A stretch of 64,000 nt of DNA from Spirodela intermedia (taxonomy: Eukaryota > Streptophyta > Magnoliopsida > Alismatales > Araceae): assembly GCA_902729315.2 (NCBI GenBank), contig LR746273.1, forward strand, positions 6,344,501 to 6,408,500, read 5' to 3'. The position numbers and the translations under genes are program-made. Under the pieces are notes generated by a model. It was not told the origin of the DNA. It saw only the letters and a list, made by a program, of their open reading frames with translations, and did not search any database. Every line of letters starts with the position of its first letter. Within the stretch, counting starts at the first letter, position 1. Shown here piece by piece: positions 29,502 through 42,261 of the stretch.

Positions 29502-32500
29502 CAAATGCTCGAAAGTTTTGGGTCCGGAGACCTTAACTGGTCTAATTTTTTGATGTTACACATAATATCTTAGGGGTAGGCTGAGCATGTTCAGATGACT
29601 GTGGGGTCTTGAGAATGCAATGCTTAATCTCTTAAGATGGAATAATGCAATAGGGAATCTCTGAAAAGTCTCTAATTAAAAACTAACAACAAAAAGAACA
29701 TTAGCATGATTCCTGTTCATAGATGACATGAATGAATCAAAAACAGCAGAATGGACTTTTTCGAGCTGATTTTTTTGGTGAAGATACACAGTAGTACATT
29801 TCTGTGGGGAACTAAACCGAAATTTATGCCCAAAGCGACAGTGCAATAGAGTTCTTGAAGAGTGTCTCTATTCAATTTCTTAAGTGGAAATTTTCTATTT
29901 AGTTCCAAAACCGAAATTTATGCCCAAAGCGACAGTGCAATAGAGTTCTTGAAGAGTGTCTCTATTCAATTTCTTAAGTGGAAATTTTCTATTTAGTTCC
30001 AAAAAAAGTGTACAAATACATATCTTTTACCTAAACAATATATGCTAAAAGGGGAAATGTGGAGCAAAGTCATAAGCTCTTTGAGATCCAACTAATGGAT
30101 TCCCCAATTATAAAGGCCAGCACAATTGTGTCAGAATAACTGAAAAAAAATAAAAATAGTACGTAAAGAGATCATATTCTAGGTTCATTTGATTAATCAG
30201 TAAACTTAAAGGGAACGTTTCACAGAAATCGAAGAAAATTTCCATCTGTTAAAAGATGACCCGCTTGAAAATGTGATTATAGAGTAGAAACAGCACCGGA
30301 ATATCAGCATCACACAAAATTCATCAATGCCTAGAATGGAAAAAATACATGGCCATGGTCTTCATTGGAAGGCACGTTACTTCATTACTTTCATGTGTTC
30401 ACAAATAATATACATCTCATAATCAGCTGAAAATATATTGCACAAGTACGTGACAGAAGTCATACAAGTTACTTCTCTTTTTTGTTCCCACTGACTCAAG
30501 AAAGTAGCCGGATGCTCCATAAATCTGTTGCATCTGCAAAAGTATTAAGAAAAGTACAATATTAGAAGTCATCGTTTCAGGAACAAGAAGTGTTTCGCAC
30601 AATGACAGACCTGGTCGTCCAGCCAAGCAAGGTACTGCACAACAGCTGCACCATCCCGCACATGAGCTTTTCTTAAGCCATCAAGCTCAACATGGTTCTA
30701 GAGTAGAAAGACATAGGAATATATGTGAAATTTCTTAAGTGAAAAAGCGAAGTTAACACTAAAAGAGAACACAGCAGGTCCTAAATTTTTTACTTCTTCT
30801 GTGTTTTTTTTTTTCTAGGAGACCATTCCAAATTCGATCACCATAAATTAGAAGAAATGAATTAAAGTCAGGTTCTATGAACCATATGCATAGAGACAAC
30901 ATCCAAATTAGAAAAACATGTCAATAGCTTTTCAAACAGTGATTAATTAAATTTAGTTTAAGATTTGAAAAAGAAAACAACCAAATGATCTCAAGGTGAG
31001 CTAACTTTTTGGTTTATAATATTTGAAGCGCCAATCCAAACCGTAGTATCAAGCCAAGGTGTCCATGTGGACAATGGCAACTCGCACAGACAACAATGTC
31101 TTCCGGATCAAAAATGAGTGAAAAATGCATCAATGTTAACTTTTTTCTAGAAACATCCAGTGAATGTCTAATAACAACTGAAAACTTTAGTATTCTATGA
31201 AAGCAATAGTAAGCATCTATATGACATAAGAGAATCACATAGAAGAGTAACTTAGATTTTAGCGATTTTCTCATTACCTTGAGAGCCTTTGCCAGAGCCA
31301 ATGGTGATGGCTGAAGGAGAACCTTACCCGAAGGCAACTTTGAATACAGAACAAAACAGCATGAACTTGGGTCTATCCATGTGATAAGATGCTTTCCTTT
31401 TTCATCTTCATTCCCAATCTGACTAGTGGTATCAACATTGCCTTGCTCATTTCCTCCGGTGGTATTAGATTCATATTTGCTATCTTGTAATAGTTGCCCA
31501 GACGCAAGCAGACTTACATCAGAGATAACTTGACTATATTCCCGAATCAAAATTCCATTTTCAGTCAAGTGATGAATTACCTAGAATCGATAATTGAAGT
31601 TACGACGTCAGCATACCAAAACACGGATTTAGTTGACAAATAGCATAAAAATGCAACTGGCTTGCGTCTCCAAACCATAGTTCAAAAATTTTATGCAACA
31701 ATTGTTCTTGATGATAAAGAAACCTTCAATCAAATACCTTCTTCAAATCATGGCCACTGATTCTCAATATAACACAGCATTTTCAGAAACAAGACGGACC
31801 AACAGGAATTTTGGTCATAATTGGATCCAATTACAAAAATTAAGATGTATGATCGGTGGATTGTATGTTGATGAAGTGACGTAAGCTACCTAACACGAAT
31901 GGGATCCAACTTTGTTTTGGAGTAAAACAACACATTGCAAGAAAAAAAAACACAGAAGTTCCTTTAGAACTCTTTTGGGATTGTGGCAACGTGACTGATA
32001 CCATAAAAAATCCTATCTCTGCATATCATCACCACGAATAACAGAATAACAAGGACATCGGACAGAATGGATGTGAAATTTTCATATTAGCGTTTCGAAT
32101 CAAATAACAGAAAATAATGACCTGGCGTTTCGTATGAATTCATCCAAAACTCTTAAAAATTAATTCCTTTACCACAATAATACCGATACATTCTTTACTA
32201 ACTTGATGAAGATGTGTGAATAGTTTCATTCTCAACAATGCAATCAGGGAAAGAGATAGCTAAGGGGTAGTGACCGACCTCAGTAGATAGCTTTCTCTTG
32301 TCCACATAGAGGAAAGCAGACTCAACTGTTATTATAGCATATGCATGAACAACGGGGCAGTAAGCTACATCATTTCCTCTGATATTACAAAGCCACGCAA
32401 CCTGGTTTCAAACAACAGGGCAATCCAAAGTTAGCAACAATATCCCAGACCAGATACTCTAGAAAACTGTTCTTCAGGGTACGAACCTCGTCAAGTGCAG

Positions 32501-33564
32501 TGATAACTATGCCGTACGCTTTCTCCTGAGTAAGTTTCCCTCTTAGATCCTTCAGCTTTTCTGATACAGAGAGACCAGAGAATTCCAGTTGTTGAATGCT
32601 CACAGGAAGTATTTCCTCTGCTGGGCGATCTTTCCAGACCTCGTCCACCAAATCATTGGCCAGCTGAACAAGATTTTGATTTTTCTTGGAGAAAGCTGTT
32701 TCCCATCTACGTGCAGTGTCTACAGAAATGCACCAAGGGTTTACTCCTATCGCAGCATCGTGTGGCAGATTCTGAAAAATTAAAGGTGAGAAGTACAGTG
32801 AAAAATAGGAATCACGAGAAAATGACTCATTGACACCGAGACGACAACATAAACAGTGATAATTTCCAGTTAGATGAAACGGACAGAAAAATGGTCGGCT
32901 GAAACACTGGGGTCTGGAATAAAAAGAGACGACGAGGCTCACATCTGATATCCAACTCTCCACGGTTGGGTCTTCACCTATTCGCATGAGCTTCCAACGA
33001 TCAGACAGCTGCTGAGTCGCTTGCAAGAAATATCTGCCATCGGTCCACAGCAACGCCTCGTCCAATGTGATAAGCGCCAGACCTAATTTACGCACCACAA
33101 AATTAGCAAACAAACGGGGAGAGGGAGAGGATCTTTCCTTAATAGTATAAATTAACACAACAAGGCGCACCAGCGCTGCCGGTGAAACCAGAAACAAATG
33201 CGCGTCTCTGATCCCTCGCAGACACGTACTCGCTCTGGCATAAAAACGTTTCACTACCGTAAAAAAAAGGAAAAAATGTTGCACAAATAAACACATCGTA
33301 TCTCAGTAATAAAAAAACATTGGAAATCCATATCATCGACTGCGTAGTCCTTGCTACACGATCTCCGTGGCCCACGCATTGTTACATCCTTGGCAGCTGT
33401 TACGCAAGAAAAATCTAGCGAGCTGGAAGGAGGAGGAGGAGGGAGGGCCGGGATGAAGAAGCAGGGATCACCTGATGGTTGTCCTCGGAAGGCACAACCA
33501 GTGCGCGGAGAGGAGGGGAGTGGGAAGCTAGAAGAGACCTCAGAGCATCCAACGGGTCCCCCAT
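24192..33564 (-). CDS. Xaa-Pro aminopeptidase 1 (aminopeptidase P1, M24B), APP1-like
   Basis: Sixteen exons on the minus strand: 33564-33472, 33234-33171, 33082-32943, 32771-32487, 32401-32279, 31580-31278, 30697-30611, 30533-30473, 29251-29193, 28157-28023, 27942-27862, 25562-25508, 25430-25326, 25240-25169, 24603-24479, 24353-24192. All are GT-AG with matching phases; 649 aa, close to Arabidopsis APP1 (At4g36760, about 645 aa). Creatinase-like domains 1 and 2 precede the pita-bread metallopeptidase domain. Predicted Mn ligands are intact: D446 (FDSGAQ), D457 (DGTTDITRT), H520 (RHGTGHGVG), E555 (TVTDEPGYY) and E569 (IRLEN); H516 and H529 also match family positions. It removes an N-terminal residue preceding proline from peptides; no signal peptide is evident, suggesting cytosol. 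Arabidopsis APP1 binds the auxin-transport inhibitor NPA. Introns hold retroelement fragments, the longest being 25563-27861. Confidence 0.95.
25900..26800 (+). mobile_element. Copia fragment (PBS and gag) inside an aminopeptidase intron
   Basis: A primer-binding site TGGTATCAGAGCC lies at 26208-26220, preceded by an AT-rich stretch that could be an LTR end. Downstream, the broken plus-strand frame from about 26374 reads [12 protein letters not shown] and later [12 protein letters not shown], characteristic of copia gag (UBN2-type). Stops interrupt it and no pol was seen. It is antisense to the host gene. Confidence 0.7.
28780..28985 (+). mobile_element. Candidate solo or truncated LTR in an aminopeptidase intron
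   Basis: Begins TGTTGAATACTG, contains the perfect palindrome GGCCCATATGGGCC at about 28822, a 12-bp inverted repeat around TAAA (28858-28885) that places TATAAATA in a promoter-like position, and then a CT-rich transcript-leader-like stretch. The composition differs from the surrounding intron. The 3' limit and target duplication were not found, so it is only a candidate. Confidence 0.4.
29817..30004. repeat. Perfect 94-bp tandem duplication in intron 8 of the aminopeptidase gene
   Basis: The sequence from CCGAAATTTATGCCC at 29817 repeats identically from 29911. No differences were seen between the copies, implying a recent duplication or an assembly artefact. Confidence 0.95.
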
Positions 33565-34563
33565 CTTCTCTTCTCTCTCAATCCAGCTCGATCGATCGCC
33601 TGCTCCACCCCCGTCAGGCCTGGCCTCGCAGAGGACCCGAGAGGATCTATCTGCGTGAAGGAAGGTAGCTGTAGGTGGGGGTGGGGCTCTGAAATAATAC
33701 ATATCCTGAAAAAAAAAAAAAAAAACAGTTTCATATCATAATTGTTTTTTCGGGCTCCTTTTTGTTGTTTTCGGGCTCGAAAGCTCGAAAGCGCATGATC
33801 CTCCGGCCCGACATTTCGGCTATCCGATGGTCCCCACCACACTTTCCTCCCTGTCCGAAGCGAAGCAGAATAGCCAGCAAGTACGCCCAGTCACAGACGG
33901 CCACGTCAAAGAAAGCGACAAAATCATTGACGGTACGGAATGTTTCCCGCCGACGTCATGCGTCGGTGAGATCGTTAGCCTGCTTTATAAGTTTGCATTC
34001 TGAATATAAATTATGTAAATCAATTTACTTTTTATATCCAATGCTGATATTTAAAAATGGGAAAAAAAGAAATCAACGATAAAATATCAAAGGACAAAAA
34101 GGTCTTTTCATATTCGAAGAGATCATCACCTCCGCTAGTCCTCTGGTCTTCTTCACACGTGCGTCGTTGGGAAAGTATTCATTTAATTAATCAATTTACG
34201 TCTTATATACGATGCTGATATTTTTAAATAGGAGAGAAAAGGTAAATCAATAATAAAATATCAGAGGACAAAAAGGTCTTTTCAGATCCTGAGAGATCAT
34301 CACGTACGCTAGTTCTCTGCTTCACTCGTGTGCCGTTGTTGAAGTACGTGTAAAGAACCGTATCCGGGTGATCGTCTCTTCTGGAGAGCTTGATTGGATG
34401 CGGTCCTCTCGGAATTATCCCCCGAGGAATCCCCGGTCGCCGCCGGCGCTGGTTCTCCGTCGGCTGCTGGCTGCTTCTCCGGGAAGAAACTGCCGGAGGT
34501 GATGCAATCGCACGTCGGAATGCGATTCTTCTGGAACTAGGGATCGCGGAGGGATCTTCTGCG
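33565..34563. promoter_or_regulatory. Divergent promoter interval, aminopeptidase / LPEAT1-like
   Basis: About 1 kb between head-to-head start codons. It includes an A-run at about 33708, a G-box CACGTG at 34156-34161, and a diverged tandem duplication (34012-34330). The LPEAT1-like frame is open upstream of its ATG but without an in-frame ATG; an out-of-frame uORF begins at 34398. Confidence 0.5.
34012..34330. repeat. Diverged tandem duplication (about 174 bp) upstream of the LPEAT1-like gene
   Basis: GGACAAAAAGGTCTTTTCA occurs at about 34092 and 34266; flanking CAATTTAC, GATGCTGATATTT, GAGATCATCACGT/CTCCGCTAG and CGTTG segments also match in order. The G-box is present only in the first copy. 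Confidence 0.85.
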
Positions 34564-37500
34564 ATGGAGTGCGAGCTGAATGATTTCGGAGGGAAGAGCG
34601 AATCTGTCGTGCCGTGCGAGGAGTCGCCGCGGCGAGGTGGCGGATCGGAGAGGGACGAGCGGCCTCTGCTCAAGGCGGATTCATCCGTCTCCGCCGGATC
34701 CTCTGGGGTCCCCACGTGTTCAGAGAGTGTGGAGGAGCTCGAGAGGAAGTATGCGCCGTACGTGCGGAGGGACGCGTATGGGGTGATGGGGAGAGGGGAG
34801 CTGCCGCTGCGGGAGAAGTTGCTTCTCTTGCTTGCACTCGTGACTCTCGTCCCGATCCGGTTCATCGCTGGGACGGCCATTTTGGTGATTTATTACCTGA
34901 TCTGCCGAGTGTGCACGCTTTTCAAGGATCCCAATCGGGAGGATGAGCAGGAGGACTATGCTCACATGGTTGGCTGGAGGAGGGAGGTGGTGGTGCGGTC
35001 TGGACGGTTCTGTTCCAGGGCAATGCTGTTCGTTTTCGGGTTCTATTGGATTAAGGAGTCATTATTGGAGGTAATGCTCAAGTACTATGTTGTTGATTAT
35101 TTTGTTACCTTGTCACTTGTTGGTCATTCAGTTAGCTTGCTATCTTTTTTAGTTAAATAAAAATGTTTGGTGGACGTGGACTGATCACCTCACAAGCAAC
35201 AATGTTTTTCCATCATAAGACATTGAATAAGAATGACACCGGGTGCCTTCTCTTCTTCTCGTCTTTGGTCGCTCACTTCTCCTCATGAAATTGTAGATTC
35301 TTCTCCCCACTTTCTGATCTATCTTTCGTCCTAACTCACACCACACGAATGGAACAACTTATCAACTTCGGGGAATTATTCTGGTGCGCTGTGTCAAACC
35401 ACTATTCATGGTCAATACGTCTTTCAAATTTTACTCGTGAGAATAATGTAGGTCCCTGCAGAAGAGAAGCTTCCCTCCCACATATTGTTTCACATGAAAA
35501 TGTTTTTCTTCTTTTGTTTCAAAGTATTTCTATTCTTTTGGAACGTCCAACCTTAACCTGTGGAGATGTTCATGACTCACTTAGTCCAACTGGTCAAGTA
35601 ACTTCGTTTAGTATAAAAGTCATCGACGTGTTCCACTTTGTACGTGAGCTACATGGAGATTTGTTCCACTTTCTTGGTTTACTATTCTCTACCCATTGGT
35701 CACACGCCGACTCTTATTTGTTAACCACCTATCGAAGACCCCTCATCCCATTTTCTTGTTTTGATCTATGGTTTCAGTTCTCATGAATATTTTGTTCATG
35801 TACTTGTGACAAGTTTGCACACAGTGCTAAAAAAAAAGTTGAATTGTACTTGTCTTATGATATTGTTGCGTTTCCATTTTCAACAATTAAATCTCACGTT
35901 ATTAGTATGTATGTGATAATTGAAACTCATATCAGATGCATCTCCTTCTAACTATGTAGATTGCTTGCCATCTCACCATCTGAAGTAAATGCTGTTTTTG
36001 AATAGTTTGACGTGTCTTTTTGTATCCGAATTTGGGAAGTTCAATGTCTCGTTTGTAGATGGTAGAGTTGGATTAAGACTGAAACAGGACTGCTGGCGTG
36101 CCTGTAAGTCAATATTAATTGTCTTCTAGGAGAATATCTTTTCAGTATGAATAGGATTTTTTTGAAAACTTGCGACTTTTTTCCCGCTATAATTCGTTTC
36201 CAAGCATTGGAGTGCACGATCTGAAAACTCAGTGTTTTGCTGTGATTTGATTGTTTAGCTGAATCTCCTGGGAGATTACCTCTGAAAATTAGGCATTCTG
36301 ATACCAAATCTATCTTCCGTGATTTATTTATTGCAAAAGCAACTTGGTTTCTTATTGCAAGTGTAAATCTTCCAAATTTGGGAAATTTCTTCCTTGCATA
36401 TATCCACTTTAAATGTACAAAGATCACTTGTCTTTACATGAATAAACTCCGCTCCTCTTGTTTTTCTTTTTTCTGGAAAATATGCCTGACCAGACGTGTT
36501 CATTTGGTATCTCAGGGAGAACATTTCAACAATTTATACCTTTAATTTTCTTTATCTTCTGTTGAACTCATAATTTATAATTTTCTTTCAAATATTTCAT
36601 CTTCTATCTTGTTCAGAATACGTCTGTGGTACAGTCTGATGAACGTGGGAGACCAGCGGCAATTGTATCCAACCATGTGTCTTATCTAGATATCTTGTAT
36701 CATATGTCGTCTTCCTTCCCCAGTTTTGTGGCAAAGGTAGGTACTTTATAGGATCAACTTCTCTGGCACATGTTGTTAACTTGCAGTTTCATGAGACTTA
36801 ATTGGATTTTTCGCTGCCTACTGACATCTTCTCTTTTGTCTCATCAATTTTTCTACTGTATTTTGTTGCTGAAGAGATCAGTTGCTAAGCTCCCCTTAGT
36901 TGGTCTTATCAGGTTCGTCCTTACACTTATTTGCTTGATATATGTTATTCACATTTACTCTTACTCTTATTCACATTTTCGTTCAATAGAAGATTATTTG
37001 CTATTTTGTCAAGGCATTTACCCGAATGAGCTTCGGATGTTAGTTTTATTTTTAAGTATGGGCTATTCTGATCCTCAGAGCACATTTCCTTTAAGATGTT
37101 TGGGTTGCCCAGTTGTTGGCATTCCTTGTATGATGGGTTTCCCTTCAACTTATCAAAAAGAGAGAGATTGGAGAAATTGAGCATCTATTTTCAGTTTTCT
37201 TTTTTTTCAATCGTGAAAAACAACCTTGGTTTCCTGCTTTTACCTCATGATTTCTTGAGAAGAATATGTTGAGAATGTCTATTTAAATGGCTGGTGTCTC
37301 TTTTTCCTCATTAAGTTGATGCAGTTTTTGGTTTGATATAAGAAATGGCAAGTGGGAGGGGTTTTTGTGTACAGTTTGTTTGACAATCATCCCGTTTTCC
37401 AAGTATCACAGTTTTACTAAGATTCATTTGGGCTCTGCACATGCAATATGGGTGAAGGATTAAAAAAAATTCTTGTATCGAATAAAAATTTTCCCCCAAG

Positions 37501-40500
37501 ATTTTTCTGTCATCCTGGGTACAGTCAGTTTAGACCCTTTTCTAACTTGTCATATTTATGCTTCACCAATAATCCAAATTGTTTTGGGTAATGATTTTTT
37601 GATGTTCTTCGTTTGCAGCAAGTGCCTGGGTTGTGTCTATGTCCAAAGGGAGTCAAAATCATCCGACTCTCAGGGTGTCTCAGGTAATGCACCCGAAATC
37701 CATCAGTCTTTAGTCTTGGAAAACTAAGAGCCGATAATTTCTTTTTGTTACAGGAACTAGGACCAGTCTTCTCTTTAGTTGGATCTCTTATGCGTAAAAA
37801 TTGAGGAAGGAATACTTTTACTCCCAATACCCTCATCCCCAAGTTTTCATCCACAATGGTGGCTCCTATAAGGACGCTTGCCATTTGTATCTTTGTCTGT
37901 CTTTTATCTTGAATTGGGTTGATCTTGAATCCGTAGGACAGAGTACCTTTCACTGAGTTCTACCAATTCCAATGGATGTCCTTTATGGGGGGGAGCCTTT
38001 ATTTTTGGGCCGTATGTTTTGGGTTACTGACAGCATAAAGGACACGTGCTTCGTGGCACATGTTTAAAACCGCCAGTGGAACTCAACTTCGTAGATATTA
38101 CTTATCTGGGAGAAGTTGTGGACTTCAATCGCAGATTGTTCGAAAAACACCTCGATCTTCGTGCTTATGTAGCACAAAATATTTGGAATCAACTGACGTT
38201 TTTACAAAATATGTGGATCTTTCCAACATTCACTTCTGGTTCAAATGGTGATAAACATAACACTTGGATTTCCTCTTCAAGGCTAGGTTCCCATTCACTA
38301 ATTAAGTTTTATGACATGCCAATGCCCTCAGAGTGGCATCTTTGGAGTGAATCCCATTTGGCTATTGACTTTGAGCTCATTTTTTACAGGTGTTATCATG
38401 GAAAGGGTTTTAGAAGCTCACGAAAATGATTTCTCACCGATGATGTTGCTTTTCCCAGGTGAGTACACGTTTTAGTGGTATATTGAGTACATACTGTGCT
38501 TTACAGGTTATTTATCTTAGCAATAAATCTTATCTTTATTGCTAAGTTATCAATTGATTCTGTTTATTACTTATTTTTAGGTTTGTGCATTGATTCTTCG
38601 TTTTGAAGGTAAATATATGCTATTGAGATGCAACATCACATTGGATCAGCATTAACTTAAAAAAGGAAATAAATCTTGACAATTTCAGGGATGTAAAACG
38701 GGATTCACTTTGGTAACACGAGGAAATTCATTTTTTTTAGTCACAAAAAGTTTAAAAAATTAATGAAATCCTGATAAATGGAAGAGTTTCGCAAAAAAAT
38801 GACTCTTGAGTAATCCATACACCCTCCTATGACTCTTGAGTTATGCAGTGCCCTATAAATATTTTCAAGTAAAAAATTTATTTATTTGGAAGATTGGAAG
38901 CAAAATGGATTCCAACATTTTATGGCCTTGCAGGAAAATTCCTGTGAAATGCGTTCTTTGTGCATAACTCTCGTTAGAGCTAAGACTCTTGTTTATTATC
39001 TATAAACGGCTAAAGAAGATTAGATGGTTCTTTGATCTGAATTCTTATGATTCTCACTTATGGATCTTGTCGTGATTTTTATCCCTTTCACAGGTCTTTG
39101 ACGCTCAGATAGTACTTTTATATTTAGTTTTTTTTTCTTTCTCTGAAAATTTCTGTATCTTTCCATGACACTGCCCGTGATACCAAAGCTTCCTTTATGT
39201 GGCCTGTCCCTATGGCTTTCTTTCGTCGAACTTATCTGCATTCTCCCTTGACACTTCGATCATAACAAAGTCTCTCTTGTCTAGTCCCCTCCAGAGCATG
39301 CATTACTAAGGAATTTTATTCACCCTCTTTGATGACTCTAATGGTTGATTCCCTGCACATTTGTTCGAACCATACAGGGCAATATTTAATATATTTTCCA
39401 TTTGTTTCCACTTCCAGAGGGCACAACCACGAATGGAGATTTCCTCCTCCCGTTCAAGACTGGTGCGTTCCTGGCAAAAGTTCCTGTGCTCCCAGTGGTT
39501 CTGCGGTACCCTTACGGGAGATTCAGCCCAGCTTGGGACAGTATCTCCGGGGTGAGTCTTCCTCTTTGTTCTATCCCTCTGGTTGCTCTGTCTGGTTGAT
39601 TGATGCCCGCCATGAGCCTCTAACCAGTCTGGCAAAGAAGTGATTACCTTCTGTTCTAAATGCAAGATATTTCAAAGTTTCAGTTTAAGTCCTTGATTTG
39701 TTCTTTCGGCGTTGTATGTTCCTATTATTGCGGGGAGTGGAGACTCTCTCGAGAAATCTTTCTATCTTTTCGATTTTCTTCGTACGTCTCTATAGTGAAG
39801 AGTTGTGGGTCTTATTTTCCCAGTGAGGTCCCCTTCATCTTTCTCATGCTCACTTGCAGGTACGCCATGTTATCTTCCTTCTTTGCCAGTTCGTGAATCA
39901 CATCGAAGTTCTTCATTTTCCTGTGTACTACCCATCCCAGCAAGAGATGGAGGATCCGAAATTCTATGCCAACAGTGTTCGCAAATTAATGGCTACAGAG
40001 GTACCCAACTATCATGAGATATTACCTTCGATTATTTTCTCAACATCTCCGGAAAACAATGCCAACGTCTAGATTTTTCTCAAGAAAAAAAAAACTCTTT
40101 AAGAAGTAATTGATATTCAATTAATATTAAATCTAGAACATGAATTTTCATCTGTTGGGTCATTTACCATAGTGAAACTCTTCGATTCTTAGTCAAAATT
40201 TTCATCGTCAGAGAATGAAGCATCAATCGAACAAGACAGCCGATTTGCTTATTTGTTCTTCTTTGTGTCATCGAGATCATGCTGTTTAGCTCCATTGTTC
40301 TTTATTTTCTTTTAATTTAGCATTATCAGAGCTCCTCATGATTATATTCTCCAATCCCGTTATTCTATTTTTTATTAAATGACCTCTCGTCTGACTTATG
40401 TCCTTTCAATATTATGTTATCTATCTCAGGGATGCATTAACATTATTAGCATAAACATATATGCATACACGCATGCATATTTATATCATATGTCCGTGTT

Positions 40501-40673
40501 CCATTAACATATCTGCATCTTGACGCCCACCGAGGAAATTTCATCTAATCTCCGATGGGTTTCAGGGGAATATGACGCTATCAGACATCGGACTGGCAGA
40601 GAAGCGAGTCTACCACACTGCTTTGAACGGTAATGACCCTCCTCGTGTTTCATCGCATCAGAAAGAAGACTGA
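34564..40673 (+). CDS. Lysophospholipid acyltransferase, LPEAT1-like
   Basis: Eight exons: 34564-35070, 36617-36736, 36875-36912, 37619-37683, 38390-38458, 39418-39551, 39860-40000 and 40566-40673 (stop 40671-40673). GT-AG borders and phases match; 393 aa, against about 398 for Arabidopsis LPEAT1 (At1g80950). A hydrophobic stretch at about 85-119 is a likely membrane anchor. The PlsC-type acyltransferase motifs are intact: NHVSYLD (His189-x4-Asp194), PLVGLIS with [20 protein letters not shown] (Glu267) and [16 protein letters not shown]1 acylates lysophosphatidylethanolamine with acyl-CoA at the endoplasmic reticulum. The final exon reads through a potential GT at 40630, because [16 protein letters not shown] resembles the homologous C-terminus. 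The start is the first in-frame ATG and gives MECELND, like MESELKD of Arabidopsis. Intron 1 is 1.5 kb. Confidence 0.94.
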
Positions 40674-40738
40674 ACTCTCCTTGATCCTCCCTCTTTCCCC
40701 ACATTACCTCTAACCACCTGACCCCTCCTCTTCATTTG

Positions 40739-40776
<38 letters not shown>

Positions 40777-41130
40777 TAGAGTACTGTGTGTAATATCTTG
40801 GTGGGCATTAAGGCGACAAGTCCCTGCGTCTGCCCACCCACCCGCCGATGTTGATCTTTTTCTTGCTGAATGGCTTCTTCACTTGCACTGTAGAACAGTT
40901 AATGATCATCCATCTGTTTGGTGTTCCTGCAGGATTGTTTTCTCAACGCTAATTTGGATTTGGCATCTGTAAATCCATACACCCCACACATCCCCCCTCC
41001 TGGTCCCCAAATCTTAGGGTTCTCCAAGCCTCCTAAGAGTAGCCTCTACACCTCACCCACTTGCTTATATTCTCTCCCTTGCACTCGCCCCTTTCTTTGG
41101 GGAACGTGGTATCTATTCACGGCTGTTTAT

Positions 41131-41173
<43 letters not shown>

Positions 41174-41683
41174 ATCTCTATGTCTATCTATCTCTTTCTC
41201 TCTGTTTGGAGGAGGGGGGGGCACTGGGGTCTGCGGTCTTTAACATTCATAGATGCTTGTCGTTATACGGCCAATGATGGACTGGATAAGACGAACAACC
41301 CGGCCGGCTTCCTCCAGGTGAATATGACAAGCTAGGCATCAGTCCAAACCAGCTGGCCTGGCCCACGCCAGGGTTTTTATTAGCTCCCACTCAGCCCCCA
41401 TCTTCTTGGGAGAGACGGGGTGCCCCCCCCTGCCTCTCTCTCTCTCTCTCTCTCTCTCTTCTTCCTCTCTCTAAGAGGAAGCAAGGGAAAGGGGGAAGCA
41501 TCTAGTCGAACCCCTCTCTCACGTAGGAACTAGGTCCTCTGTTCTCCTTCATCCCCTTCGTCGGTGGTAGTAATACAATTATACTCTCGTACTACCATCT
41601 TCTCCCATGGCGGCCAGAGAACCCTGCCCGTTGTCCCCCCCGGCGGTCCCGACCTTCACCGACGACCCAGAAAGACATAAACG

Positions 41684-41709
41684 GATAGATAGATAGATAG
41701 ATAGATAGA
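41684..41709. repeat. (GATA)n microsatellite
   Basis: Tetranucleotide run directly followed by a short GA run. Confidence 0.9.
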
Positions 41710-42221
41710 GAGAGAGTGAGGGAATGGGGGTTGGAGCGGGTCTTTACATGCAGCCCCATGCATGATGACTCTGCCTGCGCACTGGGCGGGTTCGCCAGCC
41801 TTCAGGATCGTCCTTGCGCCTTATCCCCGCCAGCACTGCCCAAGGCTTTGTCCTCTCTTCGGTGGGTGGAGGAGAGAGGGAAGGTGGGGGAGGGGGACGG
41901 AGATGAGGTCGATGGTGGCTCAAGATGCCCACTTAGAGAGAGAGAGAGAGAGAGAGAGTCTCCTGCGATGTGGGCTTGGACGCCTTGAAGCACTTTCGGT
42001 GAGGCAGCCAGCGAGCCCACGTGCTCTTCCTGAGAGACCCAGAACCAGTAGATTAATAATCTTGATGACGAGGACGAAGCCTCCTCGTTGGGAGAGGACT
42101 GAGGGAGGGAGGGGGGAAGACGACCGAGGCTTTAATGCTATCTGCGGTTTGTCAAATCTGGTCTCTAGATTTTTCAGGTTTGGACGTCTTCTTAAAGCAA
42201 CCCTCTCTCAGTATGAATGAG

Positions 42222-42261
<40 letters not shown>

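Noticed and set aside
33351-33668. 105-residue plus-strand frame
   Set aside because: Overlaps aminopeptidase exon 1 in antisense; no domain.
34390-34563. In-frame N-terminal extension of the LPEAT1-like protein
   Set aside because: The frame is open but has no in-frame ATG, and homologues start at the equivalent of 34564.
40630-40635. GT donor in the last LPEAT1-like exon
   Set aside because: Reading through gives a C-terminus ending HQKED like the Arabidopsis protein, so no further intron is needed.
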